DNA from: Rhodothermales bacterium
GTDB lineage: Bacteria > Bacteroidota > Rhodothermia > Rhodothermales > UBA10348
Direction: 5' to 3'
NCBI GenBank assembly: GCA_017643395.1
Contig: JAEPNP010000001.1
Coordinates: 641,806-705,805, forward strand
Length of the DNA stretch: 64,000 nt
Part shown: positions 26,818 through 34,598 of the stretch, in pieces
How positions within the stretch are numbered: position 1 is the first letter of the stretch
How the letters are laid out: each line of letters opens with the position of its first letter
The notes under the pieces: generated by a model
The model's input: the letters and a program-made list of their open reading frames with translations, nothing else
Databases searched by the model: none
Told to the model about the DNA's origin: nothing
Program-made: the position numbers and the translations under genes

Positions 26818-26855
26818 GAAAAACGCCCGCCCCCGGAGTGGGGACGGGCGTTTTC
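26818..26855 (-). terminator. Intrinsic terminator after glutamine synthetase
   Basis: The arms AAAACGCCCGCCCCC and GGGGACGGGCGTTTT pair across a short GAGT loop. Read on the minus strand the stem is followed by a run of five T. It lies about 37 bases after the glnA stop. Confidence 0.85.
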
Positions 26856-26891
26856 GGTTGTTCAGGCTGAGCGGCCCCGCTTCGGGTGGGC

Positions 26892-29063
26892 CTACTTAAC
26901 CCAGAGAATCTCCCGGTAGGTCGGCAGCGGCCACAGGTCGTGGGCCACGACGGCCTCGAGCGCGTCTGCCGCGGCCCGGACTTCGTTCATCGCCGGGATG
27001 ACGTTGTCCTTCATGTGCCAGGCCTTGTCGTGCACGGAGTCTCCGCCAAGCTCGACGTTCTGCGTGTGCAGCGCGTCCACGGCGTCGCAAAGCGCATCGA
27101 CCTTGCCGGCCACATCACCCGCCACAGCCTTGATGCCCTTGCTCGCCGAACCGGCGCTCAGCTCGTTGAGATAGCGCACGCAAGCGGGCAGGATGTAGGT
27201 CTTTGCCAGGTACTCGGTCGTCTCGGCTTCGATGTTGATCTTGATGAAGTATTGCTCGACCAGGATCTCCTCACGGGCCCGCAGCTCCACCTCGCTCAGC
27301 ACGTTGGCGCGCTCGAAGAGCTTGATGTTCTTCTCATCCAGCAGGTGATGGAGCGCGTCCATCGTCGTGCGCAGGTTGAGCAGACCACGCTCTTCGGCTT
27401 CGGCGTGCCACTCGTCCGAGTAGTTGTCGCCGCCGAAGATGATGGGCTTGGCACCCTTGATCACCTTCTTGATGACGGTGGCGACAGCCTCCTCGAAGAC
27501 GGCCTTGTTCTTCTTCTTGCCGGCCAGCTCTGCCTCCAGCATATCGCCCATCTCGACAAGCGATTCGGCCACGATGACGTTCAGTACCTGGTTGCACCAG
27601 GAGATCGTCTGCGTCGAACCGACGGCGCGGAATTCGAACTTGTTGCCCGTGAAAGCAAACGGGCTGGTGCGGTTGCGGTCACCGGCGTGACGAGGCAGAT
27701 TCGGCAGCACGGGAACGCCCAGGCCCATCAGGCCACCCTGCTTGGAGCTCTTGGCAGCGCCCTTCTCGAGCTGCTTGAAGACGTCCTCGAGCTGCTCGCC
27801 GAGGAAGATCGAGATGATGGCCGGCGGCGCCTCATTGGCCCCCAGTCGGTGGTCATTCCCGGAGGAAGCCACCGAAATGCGCAGAAGATCCTGATGCCTG
27901 TACACGGCGCGGATAACCGCCGAGCAGAAGAACAGGAACTGCATGTTGTCATGCGGATTGTCGCCCGGCTCGAGCAGGTTCATGCCCGTGTCGGTGGCCA
28001 TCGACCAGTTGTTGTGCTTGCCGGAGCCGTTCACTCCTGCGAACGGCTTCTCGTGCAGCAGGCAAACCAGGCCGTGATGACGAGCCACGCGCTCCAGGGT
28101 CAGCATGATCAGCTGCTGGTGGTCCGCGGCCACGTTGGTATTCTCGAAGATCGGTGCGATCTCGTACTGGCCGGGAGCCACTTCATTGTGGCGGGTCTTT
28201 ACCGGCACTCCCAGGCGGTAGAGTTCCTTTTCCGTCTCCAGCATGCAAGCCAGCACACGGTCGGGAATCGAGCCGAAGTAGTGGTCGTCCAGCTCCTGGC
28301 CACGCGGCGGCTTGGCGCCGAACAGCGTGCGGCCGGTGGTCACGATGTCGGGACGACGATAGTAGAATTCCTCATCGATCAGGAAGTACTCCTGCTCGGC
28401 ACCGACCGTGGAGTAGACCTTGTGAAAGTCCCGGACTCCGAAGAGCTTCAGCACGCGCGAGGCCGCATCGTCCAGCGTGTGCATGGAGCGCAAGAGCGGC
28501 GTCTTGTGGTCCAGAGCCTCGCCCGTCCAGGACGCAAACGCCGTCGGAATGGCAAGGTAGGAGCCGTTCTTGTTCTCGATGATGAAGGCCGGCGACGTCG
28601 GGTCCCAGGCGGTGTAACCGCGGGCCTCAAACGTGGCGCGCACGCCGCCGGAAGGGAAGCTGGAAGCATCCGGCTCGCCCTGGATCAGATCCTTGCCGGA
28701 GAATTGGGCGATGGCCCCTCCGCCCTCGTTGGGCGTGATAAAGCTGTCGTGCTTCTCGGCCGTGAACCCGGTCAGCGGCTGGAACCAGTGCGTGAAGTGT
28801 GTGGCACCGCGTTCGACGGCCCATTCCTTCATCGCGAGAGCTACCGTGTCGGCAATGGTCGCGTCCAGGATGGCCCCTTTCTCGATGGTGGCCAGGATGG
28901 ACTTGTAGACGGCCTTTGGAAGACGCGCCTGCATTTCGGTCAGTCCGAACGTGTTCTCGCCAAAGATGCGTTCGATGTCCATGGCGGATTTGGAGGACTT
29001 GCCGTTGCCGTTCACGTGTTTCGTGGCAGCAAGGACGTTGTAGTCGGCGAGTGTGCGACTCAT
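26892..29063 (-). CDS. glnA: Glutamine synthetase, type III
   Basis: A 723-residue enzyme, far longer than type I (about 450), matching the GSIII family of Bacteroidota and relatives. Visible blocks include [29 protein letters not shown] (metal-binding Glu residues), [33 protein letters not shown], and [19 protein letters not shown] near the catalytic centre. It makes glutamine from glutamate, ammonia and ATP. A strong terminator follows. The Lrp-type regulator gene lies 38 bases upstream on the same strand, so the two may be co-transcribed. Confidence 0.96.
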   Translation of the reverse strand: MSRTLADYNVLAATKHVNGNGKSSKSAMDIERIFGENTFGLTEMQARLPKAVYKSILATIEKGAILDATIADTVALAMKEWAVERGATHFTHWFQPLTGFTAEKHDSFITPNEGGGAIAQFSGKDLIQGEPDASSFPSGGVRATFEARGYTAWDPTSPAFIIENKNGSYLAIPTAFASWTGEALDHKTPLLRSMHTLDDAASRVLKLFGVRDFHKVYSTVGAEQEYFLIDEEFYYRRPDIVTTGRTLFGAKPPRGQELDDHYFGSIPDRVLACMLETEKELYRLGVPVKTRHNEVAPGQYEIAPIFENTNVAADHQQLIMLTLERVARHHGLVCLLHEKPFAGVNGSGKHNNWSMATDTGMNLLEPGDNPHDNMQFLFFCSAVIRAVYRHQDLLRISVASSGNDHRLGANEAPPAIISIFLGEQLEDVFKQLEKGAAKSSKQGGLMGLGVPVLPNLPRHAGDRNRTSPFAFTGNKFEFRAVGSTQTISWCNQVLNVIVAESLVEMGDMLEAELAGKKKNKAVFEEAVATVIKKVIKGAKPIIFGGDNYSDEWHAEAEERGLLNLRTTMDALHHLLDEKNIKLFERANVLSEVELRAREEILVEQYFIKINIEAETTEYLAKTYILPACVRYLNELSAGSASKGIKAVAGDVAGKVDALCDAVDALHTQNVELGGDSVHDKAWHMKDNVIPAMNEVRAAADALEAVVAHDLWPLPTYREILWVK

Positions 29064-29101
29064 GAGATCAGTGCGTGGTTCTGGCTTGCAGTGGGAATGG
29101 G

Positions 29102-29596
29102 TCAGACGGCCTCGGCCTCCTCGTGGGAGACGAGAACCATCGGAGTTGCTTTGAGGGCGCGCGTCTCCTTGTAGGTGGAGAGCACAATGCTTGAGGAGGT
29201 GCCGTGCACTCCCGGCATGCCCTGAATGGCGGACAACAGGAGCTCCAGGCTGGTGGTGTTGCGGGTCCGGACTTTCAGGATGTGGGATCCTTCACCGGTA
29301 ATCGAGTGCAGCTCCTGGACCTCCGGCATGGAGGTGGCCCGCTCCACGAATCCCCGATAGTTGGACGAGCCGTCGACGTTGACGCGGATGAACGCCGTGA
29401 TATCTACCTGCAGGCGCTTGGCATCAAGAACGGCGTGATAGCCCTTTATGACACCGCGCTCTTCCAGCTTGCGCATGCGGTCCGAAACCGAGGGCAGGGA
29501 CATGCCGACATCCTCGGCAATGCGGTTGCGCTTCATCCTTCCGTGCTCCTGAAGCAGCTCCAGGATGCGTGCGTCTATTTCGTCGATTCGTTCCAC
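29102..29596 (-). CDS. Lrp/AsnC-family transcriptional regulator
   Basis: A 164-residue protein. Residues 1-55 hold an N-terminal HTH ([38 protein letters not shown]). The C-terminal RAM/ActR-type domain (about 65-145) contains [12 protein letters not shown] and [14 protein letters not shown]. These factors sense amino acids and control nitrogen metabolism. Its place directly before type III glutamine synthetase suggests control of glnA and of itself, which is inference. Confidence 0.92.
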   Translation of the reverse strand: MERIDEIDARILELLQEHGRMKRNRIAEDVGMSLPSVSDRMRKLEERGVIKGYHAVLDAKRLQVDITAFIRVNVDGSSNYRGFVERATSMPEVQELHSITGEGSHILKVRTRNTTSLELLLSAIQGMPGVHGTSSSIVLSTYKETRALKATPMVLVSHEEAEAV

Positions 29597-29615
29597 GTAT
29601 GCGGGCGTTGCCTTA

Positions 29616-29623
29616 CAAATTTA
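29616..29623 (-). promoter_or_regulatory. Bacteroidota-type -7 promoter element before the lrp gene
   Basis: On the minus strand this reads TAAATTTG, an exact match to the TAnnTTTG element of Bacteroidota housekeeping promoters. It lies 20 bases upstream of the lrp ATG. No clear -33 TTTG is found at the usual distance. Confidence 0.4.
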
Positions 29624-29756
29624 GGCTGAAGGTAAAAACCAGAACTGACTTTCGAGTCCTTCAGTTGTCAACACCTAAGTCAACGAAACCGAATACGTGT
29701 GATTCCGCCGGTTTGGGCCGCTTTGTCCGTTCATCGGCATACTTTTTTCACAATTC

Positions 29757-29801
29757 AGGCCAAGGCCCTGAAAAGAATTAGGTCTTTCCGGGCCTTGGCC
29801 T
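29757..29801. terminator. Long hairpin between S9 peptidase and lrp genes
   Basis: Arms AGGCCAAGGCCC (29,757-29,768) and GGGCCTTGGCCT (29,790-29,801) form a perfect 12-bp stem around a 21-base loop. It lies 59 bases past the S9 peptidase stop. Neither strand has a good T-run directly after, so it may be a terminator of weak form or a repetitive palindrome. Confidence 0.5.
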
Positions 29802-29859
29802 TCATCTGAATCAGCCAACGCGGAGTGGCGCTACGCGCAGAGGCAGGGCTTGAGCCCGC

Positions 29860-31860
29860 TTAGTCGGTGTCGGCAGGCGGTCGGGACCCCTCCCGTTCCA
29901 TGTGCTTCTCGAACCACGTAAGAATGCGCGGCGTCACGTCCATGAGCAGCTTGGGTTCGCGCGGCCCGTGAGGCGTGCGCGGATACACGACAAACTCCGT
30001 GTCCACGCCGAGGCGCTTGAGCGCCACGTAGAACTCCTGGCCCTGTGTGAATGGCACCCTCAGGTCATTGGCCCCGTGGATGACCTGTGTCGGCGTCACC
30101 ACGTTCTTGATGCGGTACATGGCCGAGTGCTTTTCGTACGTCTCGTAGTCATCCCAGAACTCGCCCCCCATGTGGGCGGCCAGGTAGTCCGGGATGTCCG
30201 TCGTCGTGACCATGGAAATCAGGTTCGGCAGCCCTGCCCCCATCGAAGCGGCCTGGAAGCGATCGGTCTTGGTAACGGCAAACGACGTCATGTAGCCGCC
30301 GTAGCTCCAGCCCATGAGGAGCAGGCTGTCCGGGTGGGCCACACCCATGTCGAGTACATGGTCCACGCCCGACATCAGGTCCTCGAAGTCCCCGTAGCCC
30401 CAATCCATGATGTTGGCGTAGCGAAACTCCTTGCCGTAGCCGGTGGAACCACGCGGATTCGGGCGAAGAACGGCGTACCCGCGCTGCGCAAACACCTGCG
30501 TCATGTACAGCTGGCGACCTCCCGTGTAGGTCTGGGAAAAGACGCCCGCCGGGCCGCCATGTACCTGCAGGACCAGCGGGACCTCATCGCCCGCCGTATA
30601 TCCGATGGGATACGTCAGCAGTCCTTCAATCTCGAGTCCGTCCGGGCTGGTCCAGCTCAGGAGTTCGGTGCGGCCGATCGGGGGAATCTCCAGGTGGCCG
30701 TTGGCATCGGACAGCCTGCGGGCTTCGTAGTCGGTGGTCGTGTCCACGAAGTACACATCCGCCGGCGTGTCCGGGTCCTGCATGACCATGGCCATGGCGG
30801 TCTGATTCGGCGTGAACGAGAACCCGCCGGCCACCACGTCCTCGGGGAGCAGCAGGCTGGGCTCGCTGCCGTCCACCGGCAGGCGGTACAGCGTGCGATA
30901 CGTGCGCCTGGACTCCGATACGATGACGGCCGTGCCATCGACCATCCAGTCCAGCAAACCGGCGCTGCGGTTGTACGTGTGGGCGAGCGCGGTGACCTCG
31001 CCGCCGGTGGCCGGGACCGTGTAGACGTCCCCGAGTCCCACGCGCTCCACCTGTCCGCCGTCGCTGACGAATGCGATGGTCCGCCCGTCCGGCGAGAACC
31101 TCGGCGAGCGATCGGCACCCTCCCAGTCCACGACCAGCGTCACAGCGCCGGAGTCAGAAGGCACCGTGGATATGTCTCGTGTGATCGAGCTGTTGATGCG
31201 CGGGTCGGAGGCATGCGAAAACGCGATCGTGCTGCCGTCCGGGGACCAGTCGAATTCCGTGACGTGGAAATCGCCCTCGGTGATGCGTTGCGCGTCGTCG
31301 TCGGTTGCCGGGTCGGCATCCACCGTGTAGAGGTGGCTGTACTTGAAGTCCTGATCCACCAGAATGACATCGCGCTTTTCCTTCTTGCGCGCCTTGTCTT
31401 CTTCGGTGTCCGGGTCGCGGGCCGTGAAGGCCAGACGGGCGCCGTCCGGGGAGAATGCCCATGAGCCGACGCCCTGTTCGATGTCGGTGAGCTGCTGGGC
31501 CTCTCCGCCCATGATCGGCAGCAGCCAGACCTGGTTTTTTCCGCTGCGGGAAGTCGAGAAGGCGATGGCGCCTCCGTCCGGAGTGAAGGTCGGATTGCCG
31601 GTGGACTTGTCGCCGAACGTGAACTGCCGGTTCCACGACCCGTCAGACGCCGCCACCCAGATATGGGTGAGGTACTCGGACTTCTCGCCCTCCATGAGGG
31701 CCTCGGAAATGGTGTAGGCCACCAGGGAGCCGTCAGGACTGATTTCCGGGCTGCCGACGTTGTGGAATTGCATCCCGAATTCGGGGGTCCACACCTGGTC
31801 CTGAGCGGACAGGGGAAGGGCGATGGCAAACGCGGCCATCGCGAGGGTAACGCGCTTCAT
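29860..31860 (-). CDS. Secreted S9 family prolyl-oligopeptidase-type peptidase
   Basis: A 666-residue protein with a signal peptide (MKRVTLAMAAFAIALPLSAQ). Residues about 30-370 contain repeated beta-propeller units of the SPDG type (EISPDGSLVAYT, TFTPDGGAIAFST, AFSPDGARLAFTA, DWSPDGSTIAFSH, RFSPDGRTIAFVS). The C-terminal hydrolase domain has the nucleophile GWSYGGYM, Asp in HGANDLRVPF and His in RTPHGPREPK. It fits acylaminoacyl-peptidase or dipeptidyl-peptidase families that act on peptides outside the cytosol. Its start codon and upstream region are duplicated at 33,929-34,011. Confidence 0.93.
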   Translation of the reverse strand: MKRVTLAMAAFAIALPLSAQDQVWTPEFGMQFHNVGSPEISPDGSLVAYTISEALMEGEKSEYLTHIWVAASDGSWNRQFTFGDKSTGNPTFTPDGGAIAFSTSRSGKNQVWLLPIMGGEAQQLTDIEQGVGSWAFSPDGARLAFTARDPDTEEDKARKKEKRDVILVDQDFKYSHLYTVDADPATDDDAQRITEGDFHVTEFDWSPDGSTIAFSHASDPRINSSITRDISTVPSDSGAVTLVVDWEGADRSPRFSPDGRTIAFVSDGGQVERVGLGDVYTVPATGGEVTALAHTYNRSAGLLDWMVDGTAVIVSESRRTYRTLYRLPVDGSEPSLLLPEDVVAGGFSFTPNQTAMAMVMQDPDTPADVYFVDTTTDYEARRLSDANGHLEIPPIGRTELLSWTSPDGLEIEGLLTYPIGYTAGDEVPLVLQVHGGPAGVFSQTYTGGRQLYMTQVFAQRGYAVLRPNPRGSTGYGKEFRYANIMDWGYGDFEDLMSGVDHVLDMGVAHPDSLLLMGWSYGGYMTSFAVTKTDRFQAASMGAGLPNLISMVTTTDIPDYLAAHMGGEFWDDYETYEKHSAMYRIKNVVTPTQVIHGANDLRVPFTQGQEFYVALKRLGVDTEFVVYPRTPHGPREPKLLMDVTPRILTWFEKHMEREGSRPPADTD

Positions 31861-31918
31861 GGCGGGAGGAAGTGGTGGGAGTGCCTAACGATAGGCGGGG
31901 CGGGTGTGGTGGTGCAAG
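31836..31918. repeat. 83-bp direct repeat, left copy (S9 peptidase start and upstream region)
   Basis: This copy contains the first 25 bases of the S9 peptidase gene and 58 bases upstream of it. It matches 33,929-34,011 in the same orientation at 82 of 83 positions; the only mismatch is C or G in GTG-S-CTAACG. The palindrome GCCTA-ACGA-TAGGC is inside it. Confidence 0.9.
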
Positions 31919-32022
31919 CGTCGGCGAAGGGGAGCGGCGGGCCTCTCTGTGGAGGTCGCGAATTGGCTGACCAGTGGGGTGTGAGTACGACAGTTAGGAG
32001 TATCGCATGATCGCCACAGGAC

Positions 32023-33909
32023 TCATTGCTTCAGGACGGTCTTGGTACAGACGGTTTGGGCGCTTATGGTCTCGATCCGGATGAGGTACAAGCCTGGTGG
32101 ACTTTCGGAGAGGTCGATTGAGGGACCGTTCCAGGTTCCGTAGCGGCGACCCGTGGAGTCGTAGAGACTGATTCGGCCTATCCGGCCAGCCGTACCCGAG
32201 AGCCACACCGAGTCGCTCGTAGGATTCGGATATAGCTCGAATTGACACGTGGAGGCCGGTTGCGGATGAACGTCCGTTCCAGTCGCTGCCGGTGTCTCGA
32301 AAGCGCCGACATCCACTTGCGCGCCCAGAATTCTGGGATTGCCATTCAGGTCAAGTGGGATGGCCTCGTCGATGTCGCCGTCCGAGTCTAGATCGGCGAC
32401 ATCAGAAGGAATAAGGCCATTACTCCCCCAGTCGAGGCCTGCTGAATGGCTGTTTGGCGTGTAGTCATCGTCCAGGGTCCCAGGCAGACCGTCCCTGCCT
32501 ATCGCGGCCGGAAAACCAACGCGGGCAAATCTGACGGGCCCGATAGGTCGAACCTGCCCAAGATTGGGCTCATCGTGGACCACGTAGGCCAACTCGGTCG
32601 AATCACTGAGGACGGTATCCATCTCGAATGTCAGGTCGTGCTGAGTGATTGAACCGTTCCCCTGAAGTATCGAATTGTGCAACGTGACCTTCCCGCCTGT
32701 GGACGAGATCACATCGCCGGGATACCGGGCCGAGTTGCCAACAAATGTTGTGTTTGCGACATCCAACGAGGCGTACGCCACGGAGATGGCGCCAGCACCA
32801 TGACTGAAAGAGCAATCAGCCCAAGCAGTGTTGGAAGCGAACAGCGAGTTGTGAGCGGACACCGCGGAGAACTCCCCGATCGCAACTGCACCCCCGTTGC
32901 AGGTTGCCTGGTTCGAGATGAATCGAACGGAAATCAGGGTAACCGAGCCATTGACCAGTATGGCGCCACCGTTGAAGGCCTGGTTTCCGACGAAGGCTGA
33001 CCGTGAAACAGTTGCCGGCCCGGCGGCGATATACAACCCTCCTCCCCCCTCCTCGGCAACGTTTCCGATGAACTCAGCATCTGAGATGGTGATGGGACCG
33101 GATACCCCGATGGAGCCTCTCTGGGCAGATCGATTCCGGATGGCGGTCAGCCCATCCACGTCACACTCCGAAAGAAAGGCGGCCCGAAAGCCCGCGTTGG
33201 CGACGATGGAGACGTTTCGCAGGATGCAAGGGGCTTGCACCAGCACCGCTGTATCATTTTGACTGGTCCCAACGCCTCCGGTAATCGTCAAACGATCCAA
33301 CAGCGACGGAAAGCCCTCCGCTCCGATGAGTCGCAGCACGCGTGGTGCGTTGTCCGTAAATGCGGCTTCCGCAGGGTCAGGGACGACGCCATTGGGATCG
33401 TTCTCACCGAGGTCACCAGTTAACACGGTTGCCTCTGGCCCCAGTACTCGGTCTGAAGAATCCGCTTCCGTACCGCTGAAGCCGCCCAACAGGGACACGC
33501 CCGCGGTTGGCTCGAACAGCGCAGTCCGGTCGCCTTCAGCTATTCCAAACCCTTGGTCGACCCGGTACTCGCCCTCGGCGATCCAAACCTGCCCCCCGGG
33601 TTCCGCGATGGCCAGCGCGTCCTGAAGCGAGACGAATGCGTCCCTCCATGAGCTACCATCGCTGGCTCCTGTGGCGTCGCGGTCCACGTAGACCACGCCC
33701 TGCCCAAGGGCAAGATTCGGGATCAGTGAAGCCAGAATGATCAGCAGGCACCCCGCTGGGGCGGAGCTGGTGGCTAAGTCGACCCCTGTCGTGTCAGCCT
33801 TTTGAAGCAGGGCTGGTTGGATGCTCGTGTTCTTCTTCAGCCTGGACCTCCCGGGGGCTTGCCTGAGTCGGACCGTAGACTTTGCCGATTCTCCAATCCG
33901 TGCCGCCAC
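32023..33909 (-). CDS. T9SS-secreted right-handed beta-helix protein
   Basis: Around 628 residues. A hydrophobic signal segment (CLLIILASLIPNLALGQ) is followed by GVVYVDRDATGASDGSSW and the polymorphic/pectate-lyase-like N-terminal block SLQDALAIAEPGGQVWIAEG. Repeated parallel beta-helix coils with N-x-A and GGA-type turns (GNQAFNGGAILVNGS, SNQATCNGGAVAIGE) follow, then a DxDxDGDID calcium-like loop (DLDSDGDIDEAI) and a C-terminal sorting domain (YPNPTSDSVWL to KTVLKQ). The start is uncertain: no ATG lies near the signal, and GTG at 33,907-33,909 is the nearest standard codon, about 53 codons before it. The gene looks lower in GC than its neighbours and lies inside the direct-repeat-bounded insert. 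Confidence 0.8.
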   Translation of the reverse strand: MAARIGESAKSTVRLRQAPGRSRLKKNTSIQPALLQKADTTGVDLATSSAPAGCLLIILASLIPNLALGQGVVYVDRDATGASDGSSWRDAFVSLQDALAIAEPGGQVWIAEGEYRVDQGFGIAEGDRTALFEPTAGVSLLGGFSGTEADSSDRVLGPEATVLTGDLGENDPNGVVPDPAEAAFTDNAPRVLRLIGAEGFPSLLDRLTITGGVGTSQNDTAVLVQAPCILRNVSIVANAGFRAAFLSECDVDGLTAIRNRSAQRGSIGVSGPITISDAEFIGNVAEEGGGGLYIAAGPATVSRSAFVGNQAFNGGAILVNGSVTLISVRFISNQATCNGGAVAIGEFSAVSAHNSLFASNTAWADCSFSHGAGAISVAYASLDVANTTFVGNSARYPGDVISSTGGKVTLHNSILQGNGSITQHDLTFEMDTVLSDSTELAYVVHDEPNLGQVRPIGPVRFARVGFPAAIGRDGLPGTLDDDYTPNSHSAGLDWGSNGLIPSDVADLDSDGDIDEAIPLDLNGNPRILGAQVDVGAFETPAATGTDVHPQPASTCQFELYPNPTSDSVWLSGTAGRIGRISLYDSTGRRYGTWNGPSIDLSESPPGLYLIRIETISAQTVCTKTVLKQ

Positions 33910-34598
33910 GGGAGTTCCGCTGTGAACCCCATCGCGAGGGTAACGCGCTTCATGGCGGGAGGAAGTGGTGGGAGTGGCTAACGATAGGCGGGGCGGGTGT
34001 GGTGGTGCAAGGGGCCGGGGGCGTCTGGCGTGGCGTGGTCGGCGTTGCCAGCGACCGCGCGCGCCTGGCGTGGTCGCGATGCGCTCCCCGGCGCTCCCCG
34101 GCGGCCTGGCTGGACGTCCGCCAGGCCGGCAAGGTGGAAAAGCGGCATCCGGTTCCACGTTCGACCCCGCCGGCGGGACCCGGAGGTGTAATCGGGGGCC
34201 GGATTCCACTCCCGGCCGATTCAGCGGGACTGCCATATGGAGAATCGGCCCCGGATTCCATGTTCGGCTCCCACGGGCACGCCGGTGGCCGCATTCCACG
34301 TCCGACTCCGACTTGCGCACCCGGGCCGCATTCCACGTCCGACTCCGACTTGCGCACCGGGGTCGGATTCCATGTTCGGCGCCGCCCCGCACGCCGGCCC
34401 CCCGCATTCCACGTCCGACTCCGACTTGCGCACCGGGGCCGGATTCCACGTCCGGCTCCTCCCGGCACGCCGACTGGCGTCCCATCGGGCGGTCCCGGCG
34501 CTGCGTGCACGGACCGTATCCCCTCACCCGCAATTAGCGGAAGATTACCCTCAACCCGATACTTTCCGGGCCTATGTTGCGGCTGGCGTAGTAGTCGT
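33910..34598. repeat. Intergenic region with tandem 37-39 bp repeats
   Basis: About 690 bases without a supported gene. About eight imperfect units of 37-39 bp (longer, about 50 bp, at the left end) run from about 34,151 to 34,490, each opening with GATTCCA or CATTCCA. Three are nearly identical (34,291-34,327, 34,328-34,364 and 34,403-34,439: CATTCCACGTCCGACTCCG then ACTTGCGCAC). Two alternate units open GGATTCCATGTTCGG (from 34,253 and 34,367). Reading frames across it exist in several phases because it lacks stops, but they give only Arg/Pro-rich repeats and are not taken as coding. The right copy of the 83-bp repeat lies at 33,929-34,011. Confidence 0.85.
33929..34011. repeat. 83-bp direct repeat, right copy
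   Basis: The second copy of the S9 peptidase 5' end and upstream region (see 31,836-31,918). Here the copied start codon opens only a short dead-end frame. With the left copy it brackets a 2,010-bp segment (31,919-33,928) that holds one beta-helix gene. Confidence 0.9.

Noticed and set aside
26886-29174. 762-residue open frame on the + strand opposite glutamine synthetase
   Set aside because: It is a shadow of the glnA frame; it has no motif and an implausible composition.
29757-29801. Strong intrinsic terminator
   Set aside because: The stem is perfect but no T-run follows on either strand, so only a hairpin is claimed.
34151-34490. CRISPR-like array
   Set aside because: The units follow each other without unique spacers, the units vary internally, and no cas gene is present.
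33882-34598. N-terminal extensions of both flanking surface proteins through the repeat array
   Set aside because: The frames are open only because the repeats lack stops. The predicted residues are Arg/Pro-rich and come before, not after, the signal peptides.
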